A DNA stretch of 64,000 bases from the NCBI RefSeq assembly GCF_031195445.1, contig NZ_CP133480.1, forward strand, positions 1,474,001 to 1,538,000. The letters are read 5' to 3'. The stretch is from Acuticoccus sp. MNP-M23 (GTDB lineage Bacteria > Pseudomonadota > Alphaproteobacteria > Rhizobiales > Amorphaceae). The notes below the pieces were generated by a model. The model did not search any database. It worked only from the letters and a program-made list of their open reading frames with translations, and was not told the DNA's origin. The position numbers and the translations under genes were made by a program. Positions 17,664 to 26,067 of this stretch are shown here, piece after piece; position 1 is the first letter of the stretch; the number at the start of each line of letters is the position of its first letter.

Positions 17664-18424
17664 AGTTCCGGTTCCACTGCGCCACCGGCACCCACGAAGG
17701 CCGGGTGCGCACCCGCAACGAGGACGCGCTCCTGTCCGACCCGGACCATGGCATCTGGGTGGTGGCCGACGGCATGGGCGGCGAGGCGGCCGGCGACCAC
17801 GCCAGCGCCACCGTCATTGCCGCCATGACCACAATCGGCCGCGCCACCTCCGCCGACGACCTCCTCGGCCGCACGCAGGACCGCCTCACCCGCGCGCACC
17901 GCGAACTTGTGGCCTACGCGCACGCGCAGCAGGCCCGCGTGGTCGGCGCCGCCGTGGTGGCGTTGCTGGCCTATGAGGAATACGTCGCCTGCGTCTGGTC
18001 CGGCGACAGCCGGCTCTACCGCATCCGCCAGAACCGCCTTGCCCAGCTCTCCCGCGACCATAACGAGGTTGGCGACCTTCTGGCCCGCAACGTCATCAGC
18101 CGGGAGGAAGCGCTTGCGTGGAAGGGGCGGAACGCCATCACCCGCGCGGTGGGTGTCTACGACGAGCTGGAGATGGAGGTGCTCTACGGCGACCTGCGCG
18201 CAGGTGACGCCTTCATCTTGTGCAGCGATGGGCTGACGCTGCATGTAACCGACGACGAAATTCGCGATTACGTCATCCATAACGAGCCGGAAGCGGCGGT
18301 TTCGGCTTTGATCGAGCAGGCGCTGGCGCGTGGAGGAGAAGACAACGTGAGCGTGATTGTCGTGCGTGCCGACGTGGACACTAACCAGACCACCGTCTTT
18401 CATCCTGCGCGGAAGGTGATGTGA
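17660..18424 (+). CDS. pppA: T6SS PP2C-type protein phosphatase PppA
   Basis: A 254-residue PPM/PP2C serine/threonine phosphatase. Metal-binding motifs are RTRNEDALL, VVADGMGGEAAGDHAS, WSGDSRLYRIR, LCSDGLTLHV and GGEDNVSVIVV, all in the usual order. It removes phosphate from TagH/Fha and opposes PpkA, turning secretion off. The ATG is at 17660 inside the tagF stop overlap; the same frame stays open upstream into tagF but shows no PP2C sequence. Its stop TGA at 18422-18424 shares a base with the ppkA ATG, so tagF-pppA-ppkA form one coupled regulatory module. Confidence 0.95.
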   Translation: MKFRFHCATGTHEGRVRTRNEDALLSDPDHGIWVVADGMGGEAAGDHASATVIAAMTTIGRATSADDLLGRTQDRLTRAHRELVAYAHAQQARVVGAAVVALLAYEEYVACVWSGDSRLYRIRQNRLAQLSRDHNEVGDLLARNVISREEALAWKGRNAITRAVGVYDELEMEVLYGDLRAGDAFILCSDGLTLHVTDDEIRDYVIHNEPEAAVSALIEQALARGGEDNVSVIVVRADVDTNQTTVFHPARKVM

Positions 18425-20904
18425 TGTCCGGCAACGAACCCACCCGCGTGGCCGGCTTCGGCCTCACCATCCCGCCCGGCACCCGCCTCAACGGCATCTT
18501 CGAGATCGAGAAGCAGATCGGCGCGGGCGGGATGGGCATGGTCTACCGCGCCCACAATGTGGAGACCGGCGACGCTGTTGCCATCAAGATCGTCCGGGCG
18601 GAGATGGCCGACAATCTTCAGGTGATTGCGCTGTTTCGCAAGGAAGCGGCGGTGCTCAACCAGCTCTTCCACGACGCCATCGTCCGCTACTACCTGTTCA
18701 CGTCCGACCCCGGCATCGGGCGGCCCTATCTCGCCACCGAGTTCGTGGAGGGCACCTCGCTGTCCGATATCACGGGCGAGGGCTCGCTCAGCCGCAACGA
18801 GGTGCTGTCGCTGGCAGAGCGCCTTGCCGACGGCCTGCGCGCCGCCCACGCGCTCTCGATCTTCCACCGGGACATTTCGCCCGACAACGTGATCCTCCCG
18901 GCCCGCGACGTGAAGCGCGCCAAGATCATCGATTTCGGCATCGCGCGGGCGGCCACCATTGGCGGCGGCACGGTGATCGGCGATTCCATTGCCGGCAAGT
19001 TCGACTACATGTCGCCCGAGCAGCTCGGCCTTTATGGCGGCAGCGTGGATGCGCGCAGCGACATCTACAGCCTCGGCATCGTGCTGGCCGAGGCGATGCT
19101 GGGGCGCGGCCTCAACATGGGCGGCACGCAGCTGGAGGTGGTGGAGAAGCGCCGCAAGGTGCCGGACCTTTCCGGCGTCGAACCGGGCCTGCGCGGCCTC
19201 CTCACGGCCATGACCCAGCCCAAGCCACAGGACCGCGTGGCTTCGATGGGCGCCGTGGTGGAGCAGGCCCACGCGCTGCGGACGGGCATTTCCAAAAAGG
19301 GCGGCGCACGCCCTTGGGCAAAGATTGCCGCCGGCGTTGTGGTGGCGAGCCTCGTTGCGGGCGGCGGCGCGCTCTACCTCACCGAGGGCGACAACGACAT
19401 TCCGCCGGACGCCGAAAACGGGCCGCCGCCCCTGATGCGCCAGGCCGACAGCGCGGAACCCGCGCGCGCCGCACCGCCTGCCCTCGTCCCCGTACCGGAC
19501 CCCGCCGAGGACGCCGTCCTGGAGGCAGACGCACGGTCCACCGCCAACAGCACCGCAAACAACGCCGAGCCCGTCACCAACCAGGCGCCCCCGCCGGAAA
19601 GCCCGCTCTCGCCGCCGGCAGCGATCACCCAGGCGCCCCCCGACAGCGCACCGGATGCCGAGCCCGAAGCACCGCCGCCCGAGGTTGCCGCCCTCGTGCC
19701 CGAAACTGCCCCGGCGCCGGAACCCGGCACAGCGCCCGCCACGGCCGCCATCCCGGATGCAGAACCGCCCGTGGCGCAGGAGCCGGCCGCCATAGAGGCC
19801 GCGCCCGCACCAGACCCCGAAGCTCTTCCGGACCCAGCAGGCACCGGCGAACCGGTGCCCTCGGAGCCGGCGGACGCCACCGTTGCCGAGGACACGTCCG
19901 ATCCGGATGCCTTCACGGCCCCCCCGCCGGAACAGAAGGCCAGCGCCGAACCGACCCCTCCAGAGCCCACGGACGCGCCGGGCGGCACCGCATCCGTGAC
20001 GCACGACACATCCCGGCCGGCCGCCATCATCACGCCGGTGCGGGTGGAGGATGAGCCCGCGCCAATCACCCCGCCAGATCAGGAGATCGCGGACGATCCT
20101 GCGCCGGACGCCGAGACTATCGTGGTGGCGGCGCTGCCTGACACGCCCGAAACCGCCGCTGAGCCTGAAGGGGTCACTGCCGCGGAACAAGTCGGTTCCG
20201 TGCCGGTGACCGAAGCCGCGCCGGATCCGGAAGCGCCGCCAGTCGACCTGGCGGCCATCGACCCGGACAGTGCGTTCGCCCCCAGCGGCGAACCGCAGGA
20301 CAGCGTCCTGCGCTATGTGCGCCAATCCCGCCTCGGCCCCTGCACCCATATCCGGCTGACCAGCTACGGCGAGGCCAGTGCCGTGGTGGATGCCTTTGGC
20401 GACACGGTCCCGCCATTTCAGGAGTTCGACAGCAACTTCAAGGAAAGCAACGGGTTCGAGGCGCAGATCAACCTTCAGATCGTGACGCCGGCCCAATGCC
20501 CGCTGGTGGACCTTGCCGACGCGGTCGCCCCGCGTGACGAGGGAGAGCTGCGCTTTCAGCTGGACAAGGACATCATCAAGCCCGGCGACGTCCTGTCAGG
20601 CGCCGTCACCGGGCTCGACGGGCGCGACCTCAGGATCTACCTCGTTGCCAGCGACGGGCGGCTTTACGGGCTGGACGACCTCATCACTCGCGGGCAGGAC
20701 GACGCGGCACTCCACACCGTGATGAGCGGCACCTCAGGCCCGGAAAGCGGCCACCTGCTTCTGGCCCTCGCTGGCAATGCGCTGCCCGCAGTCGAGATTT
20801 CCGCTGCCGGCAGTGCAGCCGCGGAAATCGCGCAAATTCGTGCGGGCCTTACAAAGAGCAGCAATGTCGAGGCAGTTCTGCGTTACTTTAAATACGGCGA
20901 GTGA
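18424..20904 (+). CDS. ppkA: T6SS serine/threonine kinase PpkA
   Basis: An 826-residue membrane-anchored Hanks-type kinase. Its motifs are the P-loop GAGGMG (33-38), catalytic Lys in VAIKIV (~55), HRD (148-150) followed by ISPDN, DFG (170-172) and SPEQLG at ~197. The usual Lys after HRD is Ser here. One membrane helix lies at ~300-319, followed by a very long Pro/Ala/Glu-rich periplasmic linker (~330-620). A C-terminal globular domain (~620-826, DSVLRYVRQSRLGPCTHIRL) has the pattern of T6SS PpkA sensor domains. It phosphorylates TagH to activate firing. ATG 18424 is preferred to GTG 18421. Confidence 0.94.
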   Translation: MSGNEPTRVAGFGLTIPPGTRLNGIFEIEKQIGAGGMGMVYRAHNVETGDAVAIKIVRAEMADNLQVIALFRKEAAVLNQLFHDAIVRYYLFTSDPGIGRPYLATEFVEGTSLSDITGEGSLSRNEVLSLAERLADGLRAAHALSIFHRDISPDNVILPARDVKRAKIIDFGIARAATIGGGTVIGDSIAGKFDYMSPEQLGLYGGSVDARSDIYSLGIVLAEAMLGRGLNMGGTQLEVVEKRRKVPDLSGVEPGLRGLLTAMTQPKPQDRVASMGAVVEQAHALRTGISKKGGARPWAKIAAGVVVASLVAGGGALYLTEGDNDIPPDAENGPPPLMRQADSAEPARAAPPALVPVPDPAEDAVLEADARSTANSTANNAEPVTNQAPPPESPLSPPAAITQAPPDSAPDAEPEAPPPEVAALVPETAPAPEPGTAPATAAIPDAEPPVAQEPAAIEAAPAPDPEALPDPAGTGEPVPSEPADATVAEDTSDPDAFTAPPPEQKASAEPTPPEPTDAPGGTASVTHDTSRPAAIITPVRVEDEPAPITPPDQEIADDPAPDAETIVVAALPDTPETAAEPEGVTAAEQVGSVPVTEAAPDPEAPPVDLAAIDPDSAFAPSGEPQDSVLRYVRQSRLGPCTHIRLTSYGEASAVVDAFGDTVPPFQEFDSNFKESNGFEAQINLQIVTPAQCPLVDLADAVAPRDEGELRFQLDKDIIKPGDVLSGAVTGLDGRDLRIYLVASDGRLYGLDDLITRGQDDAALHTVMSGTSGPESGHLLLALAGNALPAVEISAAGSAAAEIAQIRAGLTKSSNVEAVLRYFKYGE

Positions 20905-20958
20905 CGGCACCTGAAGACTCTGCGCCGCAGCGGACAAGCTGTGGACAGCATCGGCGGA

Positions 20959-21063
20959 TGTTGCAGCCTGGCAACAACCGCGCAGCGAATCGGGCTGACG
21001 GCGCGGATGAGCGGTCTTCTGACCCTTTTGCCGTTGCGCCTGCGCAAACGTAAGGCAAGTTGC
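20959..21063. promoter_or_regulatory. Cluster of TTGC/GCAA dyads upstream of the autotransporter-like gene
   Basis: The 223-base gap after ppkA contains TGTTGC-N6-GCAACA (20959-20976), TTGCGC-N2-GCGCAA (21034-21047) and GCAA-G-TTGC (about 21055-21063). Three symmetric TTGC/GCAA elements in about 100 bases suggest binding sites for a dimeric regulator and a separate promoter for the downstream gene. The first could also act as an intercistronic hairpin. No known operator was matched. Confidence 0.3.
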
Positions 21064-21127
21064 AAAAGCGTTTCTAAAACTTGCTGCCAATATTGCGGAC
21101 CGGCAGATCAGACCGAGGTATTTCTGG

Positions 21128-23590
21128 ATGGATCTCCGTCAGGCCTTTCTGCGTGTTTCTTTGTCCGCTGTCGCGCTGGGCGCTGTTTCCCTCGCGGCGC
21201 CCGACCGCGCCGCTGCCGCCTGCGCCATTGAGAACGCCTCGCCCATTCTGGTGAACTGCCGCCAGAGCGATTTCACCCAGACGCTGACCTACCGCAGATC
21301 CACCGACGAGCTGACCCTCTCCGGGGACCGCACTGTCACCACCGATTTTGCAGGAAACGACCGCCTGCTGGTGACCGGAAACCCCGAGGGATCCGACAGT
21401 GTCCTGCGGGTGCAGACAATTACCGTCGAAAACACCGAAGCGTTTCTGGACCTTGGTGCCGGAGACGACGAATTCGTGATCCGCGACGCCAGGTACGAGG
21501 GCACCATCCTCACCGGCGCCGGCAACGACACCGTGATCTTCGGCCGCCGCGTCAATCTCGCGCCGGGCCGGACGACTTCACTGCCGCCGCGGGCGAGCTT
21601 TCCCACCAATGCGTCGGTGGACACCGGCTCCGGCAACGACAACATTCAGGTTTCGCGGAATTATTTCGCGTCGATGGACGTGCTGGCAGGCAGCGGCAAC
21701 GACACGATCACCTGGGGCGGCTTCGGCTATGGCTCGGTGGACGCAGGCGCCGGCAATGACAGCGTCACCCTGTTCGACGGCAGGATCGACGGGACCCTCG
21801 CCGGTGGCACCGGCCGCGATACGCTGAACTTCACCGGCGGCGAGGTTGGCGGCGCCATCACCGGCTTCGAGACCGTCGACATCAAGGAAAAGAACGGCGC
21901 CCGGATCGGCGGCACCGTTACGATCGAAGGCACCGGCACCACCGACGTGTCCCTCACCGGCACGAACTTCCTGAGCCGCGGCAGCAGCGCGCCCACATTC
22001 GACCTGTCGGGCGTGGACGAATTTGCGGTCTCCCGCTCGAAATTCCGCCTTTCGGGCCAGCAGGGCATCAACGAGCTGCGTCTCATCAACAACTCGCGTC
22101 TGGCGATTTCCGGGGCGGTCAGCCTCATCTCCGGCGGCTCGCGCGGCGGACTGGTGGCAAAGAATTCCATCATCGACGCGGTGGACGGAGCGGCGGACGA
22201 CAGCCTGCGCATCTCGGCCGGGCGGTTCCAGAACTCCACCCTTCGGTTCGACGTGGATGCGGTGAGTGCCAACCAGCGGGCCGACCAGCTGATCTTCGAC
22301 CGGCGCCGGATCAACCGGCAGCTGGAAGACCAGATCTCTGGCCGCAACATCCTCCAGGTCAATTTTGTCGCGCCGACCAGCGGCGAGGTGGAGGTGGAGA
22401 TCGCGAAAATCTACGGCGACAGCGAAGTGCGCTTCATCCAGGCCGCGCTGTCGACCTTCAGCGCAGAGGGCATCGGCCCCAACTACGATCCGACGCGCGA
22501 ACTGACCCTGCGGCCGGGAAACAACGGCACGGTCGTCCTGGTGTCCGCCGCTGTCGACGCGGGTGATTCCTTCGACCCGCCGCCCGCAGTTGCCAACGGC
22601 GCCGCCGCCGCGCTGACCAGCGGTGAGGTCGGTGAAATCAACACCCAGCTTGCCGATGGCGCCACAGGCTTCGGCGGAGGCGCCGGCCGCACGCAGATCT
22701 CGCCCACGTTCGGCGTCTTTTCCAACGGCTCCTTCGGCCGCGTCTTCCACGACGGATACTCGGTTTCCGGCGGCGGAACGAACCTTGCGACCCCCGATTT
22801 CACCGCAGACAATTTCTCGCTCTTTGCCACCGGCGAGCTGGACGCCTCCGCCCAGTGGGGCATCGAGGATATCGGTCTGCGCCTGTCGGTCTTCGGCGGC
22901 TACGTCCAGTCCTACGTGTCGCTGGACCGCAGCCTCGATGGCGGGCCGCCAACGCCGTTCACTAGCACCGGCTTCAACGAAGGCGCTGTGCTGGGCGGCT
23001 CGGTTCTGGTCAGCAAGATCCAGGGCGAGGGCAACCTCAACTATGCGCTGGGCAGCGTCGCGGGCCTGCTCGGTGAAACCGACACAACCAACGGCGACAA
23101 CAACGGCAAGGGCAGCTACGGCACGCAAGGCCTGATCCTGTCGGCAAAAGTGGGCCGCAACATGCCCATCGCCGATCGGGTGCGCCTCGACCTGCGCTTC
23201 GGCGGCTCCTACGTCTATTTCCACGGCAACAGCTTCACCGACTCGGTGGGCACCAACTTCAGCGAGAGCGAAACCAGCTACGGCCTCCTCAACTTCGAGC
23301 CGGGCGTCTCCACCGCATTCGTCCTGGACAATGGCGTGCGCATCAACCCGACCGCCCGCGCGCTGATGCAGCTGCGGGTCGGCTACGACAACACCGCAGG
23401 CATCAACGGCACCAATTTCTCCTTCGACGACGCGGACTTCACGGTCGGCGGCGAGCTTGGCGCCACAGCAAACCTCACGGAGCGGCTGACCGCAGGCGCC
23501 GCCATTCAGGGACGTCTTTCGGAAGACCAGCGTTCGATCTTCGGAAAACTGTCTCTCAGCTATCGCTTTGGCGGCGGACGGGATTCGTAA
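21128..23590 (+). CDS. Autotransporter-like outer-membrane protein with RTX-like motifs
   Basis: An 820-residue secreted protein. A Sec signal peptide covers ~1-30 (hydrophobic SLSAVALGAVSLA, cleavage near DRAAA). A repetitive passenger with six GxGxD-type motifs lies at ~108-235 (GAGDDEF, GAGNDTVIF, GSGNDNIQV, GSGNDTITW, GAGNDSVTL, GTGRDTLNF), spaced irregularly rather than as 9-residue tandems. More beta-helix-like sequence continues to ~480. The final ~290 residues look like an autotransporter beta-barrel (alternating strands such as LRLSVFGGYVQSYVSL, RINPTARALMQLRVGY) ending SYRFGGGRDS. It should expose the passenger on the cell surface. It lies inside the T6SS run; whether it functions with it is unknown. 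Confidence 0.8.
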   Translation: MDLRQAFLRVSLSAVALGAVSLAAPDRAAAACAIENASPILVNCRQSDFTQTLTYRRSTDELTLSGDRTVTTDFAGNDRLLVTGNPEGSDSVLRVQTITVENTEAFLDLGAGDDEFVIRDARYEGTILTGAGNDTVIFGRRVNLAPGRTTSLPPRASFPTNASVDTGSGNDNIQVSRNYFASMDVLAGSGNDTITWGGFGYGSVDAGAGNDSVTLFDGRIDGTLAGGTGRDTLNFTGGEVGGAITGFETVDIKEKNGARIGGTVTIEGTGTTDVSLTGTNFLSRGSSAPTFDLSGVDEFAVSRSKFRLSGQQGINELRLINNSRLAISGAVSLISGGSRGGLVAKNSIIDAVDGAADDSLRISAGRFQNSTLRFDVDAVSANQRADQLIFDRRRINRQLEDQISGRNILQVNFVAPTSGEVEVEIAKIYGDSEVRFIQAALSTFSAEGIGPNYDPTRELTLRPGNNGTVVLVSAAVDAGDSFDPPPAVANGAAAALTSGEVGEINTQLADGATGFGGGAGRTQISPTFGVFSNGSFGRVFHDGYSVSGGGTNLATPDFTADNFSLFATGELDASAQWGIEDIGLRLSVFGGYVQSYVSLDRSLDGGPPTPFTSTGFNEGAVLGGSVLVSKIQGEGNLNYALGSVAGLLGETDTTNGDNNGKGSYGTQGLILSAKVGRNMPIADRVRLDLRFGGSYVYFHGNSFTDSVGTNFSESETSYGLLNFEPGVSTAFVLDNGVRINPTARALMQLRVGYDNTAGINGTNFSFDDADFTVGGELGATANLTERLTAGAAIQGRLSEDQRSIFGKLSLSYRFGGGRDS

Positions 23591-23748
23591 TCCCGATCAC
23601 ACAATGATGGTCTCTTGCTTGACTGCTCCCGCGAAGGTCCCCACTTCCCGGACATTGGAGAAGCGAGGGGGAGCTGCTATCGTCTTCCCCATCTAGACGG
23701 CACACTGGCGCGAATTATATTTCGTCAGCATGAGGGGAGGCGTCGAGA

Positions 23749-25386
23749 ATGCTTGGGAAAAGCCTCAAACGCACAACGCGTTTATTTAAGGCGATCTGTA
23801 CCACCATTGTCGCAACCGGCTTCGGGCTCTGCGGAGCCGCCATGGCAGCCAGCGATGCGCGCGATATCAGTGCTTCGGAGCCGCCGCGCGTCGCCTTCGT
23901 CATCGGCAACCAGGACTACGACAACCTCACCGTCGACGCGTTGAAGAACCCCATCAACGACGGCAAGCTCGTGGCCCGGTCGCTTCGCCGCCTCAACTTC
24001 GACGTTGTGGAGGGCTACGACCTCACGCTCGACGAGCTGACGACCCTCTTCGCCAGCAACCGCGCCAAGATCGACAATGCCGAAGCGGTGGTCCTCTACT
24101 ATGCCGGCCACGGCTTCCAGCTTGACGGCAAGAATTACGTGGTTCCCGTCGACGCGCAGCTCACCTCCATCGGCGCCATCCCGCTGCAGACCGTGCAGCT
24201 CGACGCGCTTGTGGCCGAGCTTGCAAATACCGACAGGCCGACGCTGATCTTCATGGATGCGTGCCGGGAAAACCCGCTGCCGCCCTCGGTCGACGCCGAC
24301 ACCATCGACGGCCTGGCGCAGATCGAAGCCGGCACCAACACGTTCATCGCGTTCTCCACGGAGCTGGGCAAGGTCTCGTTCGGCGGGCAGGGCAACAACA
24401 GCCCGTTTGCGCTGGCCATGGCCACCCACCTCGAAACCCCCGGCCAGAGCGTGTCGGACCTGATGATTGCCGTGCGCAACGAGACCCAGGACCTGACGCT
24501 GAACCGGCAAACGCCATGGACGCAGGAGTCGCTGCAGGCGCAGTTCTATTTCACGGACCGGCAGGTGCTGGACCCCGCCGCGCTGCGGATCGCCGCCGCC
24601 GAAATCCTGAACGACCCGCGCCAGCTGGAGGCTTTCCTGAAGGCGCGTGAAGAGGAAAATCTCAGCTTCCTGCCCGCCGTCTTCCGGGCCCGCCAGCGCG
24701 GCGTTTCCGTCCTCGGTCAGCCCGCACCGCTGCAGTTCGAGGAGCTTTACGAAAAGCCCGCGGACGGCACGAAAAAGGCTGCCAAAGACGGCACGGGCGA
24801 TGACCCGGTGTCCAACATCGCCATCGCCAGCACCGCGCCGTCCAACACCGACCCGGCCGACAGCCAGCGCAGCGACGACGTGCTGGAAACGCTGATGTTC
24901 GCCCGGCTGGACGACGGCCGCCCGGTGGCCAGCGCGCCCGGCCCGCAGCCGGTCGACCGGCGCGAACTTGCGCGCAAGCTGCAGACCGAACTCCAGCGGC
25001 TCGGCTGCTACCGGATGCGCATCGACGGGGACTGGGGACGCGGCTCACGCGGCGCCCTGCGCAAATACCTCAAGGAAAAGAACCTTTCGGCGGACAGCCT
25101 CGACCCGTCAGTCTCGATGCTGAACCGCACGAGCCTCGATTCGGGCCGGATCTGCCGCGAGCCGGTGATCATCAAGCGCAAGAAGAGCGTCAACGTCGCA
25201 AAGCGCACCCCGGCCCGCGCGACCGTGCGCAAGCAACGCACGAAGCGCGCCAGCAGGAAGACTGTTCCCTCGTTCCGCAAGCGCGCCGCAAAGGGCCAGA
25301 GCCGCAAGGCCCAGGTCTCCCGCCGCGCGCAACGTCGCGAGGCTCTGCCGCCCGACCTTCAGATGGGCGTTGGTATCGGTTTTTAA
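23749..25386 (+). CDS. Secreted caspase-like (peptidase C14) protein with PG-binding-like module
   Basis: A 545-residue protein. A signal peptide is at ~1-33 (AMAASDA). A caspase/metacaspase fold follows at ~46-275, with catalytic His121 in YYAGHG and Cys172 in DACREN. A linker contains low-complexity sequence. A peptidoglycan_binding_1-like segment lies at ~404-446 (LQTELQRLGCYRMRIDGDWGRGSRGALRKYL), and the C-terminal ~80 residues are extremely Arg/Lys-rich (KRKKSVNVAKR, RKQRTKRASRK). It is predicted to be a periplasmic or cell-wall-associated cysteine protease. Position between the autotransporter-like gene and an OmpA gene, inside a T6SS locus, is unusual. AGGGGAGG lies 8 bases before ATG. 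Confidence 0.86.
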   Translation: MLGKSLKRTTRLFKAICTTIVATGFGLCGAAMAASDARDISASEPPRVAFVIGNQDYDNLTVDALKNPINDGKLVARSLRRLNFDVVEGYDLTLDELTTLFASNRAKIDNAEAVVLYYAGHGFQLDGKNYVVPVDAQLTSIGAIPLQTVQLDALVAELANTDRPTLIFMDACRENPLPPSVDADTIDGLAQIEAGTNTFIAFSTELGKVSFGGQGNNSPFALAMATHLETPGQSVSDLMIAVRNETQDLTLNRQTPWTQESLQAQFYFTDRQVLDPAALRIAAAEILNDPRQLEAFLKAREEENLSFLPAVFRARQRGVSVLGQPAPLQFEELYEKPADGTKKAAKDGTGDDPVSNIAIASTAPSNTDPADSQRSDDVLETLMFARLDDGRPVASAPGPQPVDRRELARKLQTELQRLGCYRMRIDGDWGRGSRGALRKYLKEKNLSADSLDPSVSMLNRTSLDSGRICREPVIIKRKKSVNVAKRTPARATVRKQRTKRASRKTVPSFRKRAAKGQSRKAQVSRRAQRREALPPDLQMGVGIGF

Positions 25387-25431
25387 TCGAGCGGCAATCC
25401 ATTTCGCCGCCCCCTTCAAAGGAGAAAGCTT

Positions 25432-25974
25432 GTGTTGATCGTATTGACCCGCTTCGCCCGCGTTGCCGTTCTGGGCACGGGGCTCGCCCTCACCGCCGGC
25501 GCTGCATCCGCCGAGGACACCTACTCGGTGTCCGATGTGGTGAAACACTTCTCGCAGAGCGCCAACCTCGGCAAGACACGCGCCTTGTGCATCGGCACGC
25601 CGACCGAGTGCGGCGCGCCCGAGGCCGCCGCGGCACCGCAGCCGTTCAACCTCCAGATCCAGTTTCCGCTCGGCTCTGCCGAGTTGACGCCGGAGGCCCG
25701 CCAGCAGCTTGACGTGTTTGCCGAGGCTGCAACCGGGGCCCTGTCCCGCGCTAGCTTCCACATCGACGGTCACACCGATGCGCGCGGCGCCGACGGCCTC
25801 AATCTCACCTTGTCGGATCGGCGCGCGAATGCCGTTGTCGCCTATCTGGTGGACAAGGGCGTATCGTCCGCACGGCTGAAGGCCGAGGGCTATGGCGAGA
25901 CCCAGCCCATCAACCTCGACCCGTTTGCCGCCGAAAATCGCCGCGTGGAAGCCTCCCTGGCCGACATCCAGTAG
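25432..25974 (+). CDS. Secreted OmpA-family peptidoglycan-binding protein
   Basis: A 180-residue protein: signal peptide to ~residue 26 (LALTAGAASAED), no lipobox Cys, then a short linker with two Cys residues (ALCIGTPTECGAPE), and an OmpA-like C-terminal domain (residues ~75-178) with FPLGSAELTPEARQQLDVFAE, IDGHTDARGADGLNLTLSDRRANAV and GYGETQPINLDPFAAENRRVE. It should bind diaminopimelate peptidoglycan in the periplasm. It may help anchor the T6SS trans-envelope complex, in addition to the OmpA tail of TssL; this role is inference. GTG start at 25432 with GGAG 7 bases upstream. Confidence 0.88.
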   Translation: MLIVLTRFARVAVLGTGLALTAGAASAEDTYSVSDVVKHFSQSANLGKTRALCIGTPTECGAPEAAAAPQPFNLQIQFPLGSAELTPEARQQLDVFAEAATGALSRASFHIDGHTDARGADGLNLTLSDRRANAVVAYLVDKGVSSARLKAEGYGETQPINLDPFAAENRRVEASLADIQ

Positions 25975-26067
25975 CCAGCGGGCAACGCCGTGACCCTTCG
26001 GCGCCCTGCTGCGCAATCCGCGCAACAGGGCGCCAATGGGCTCGCGCGCAACCCATGATGACCCCCG

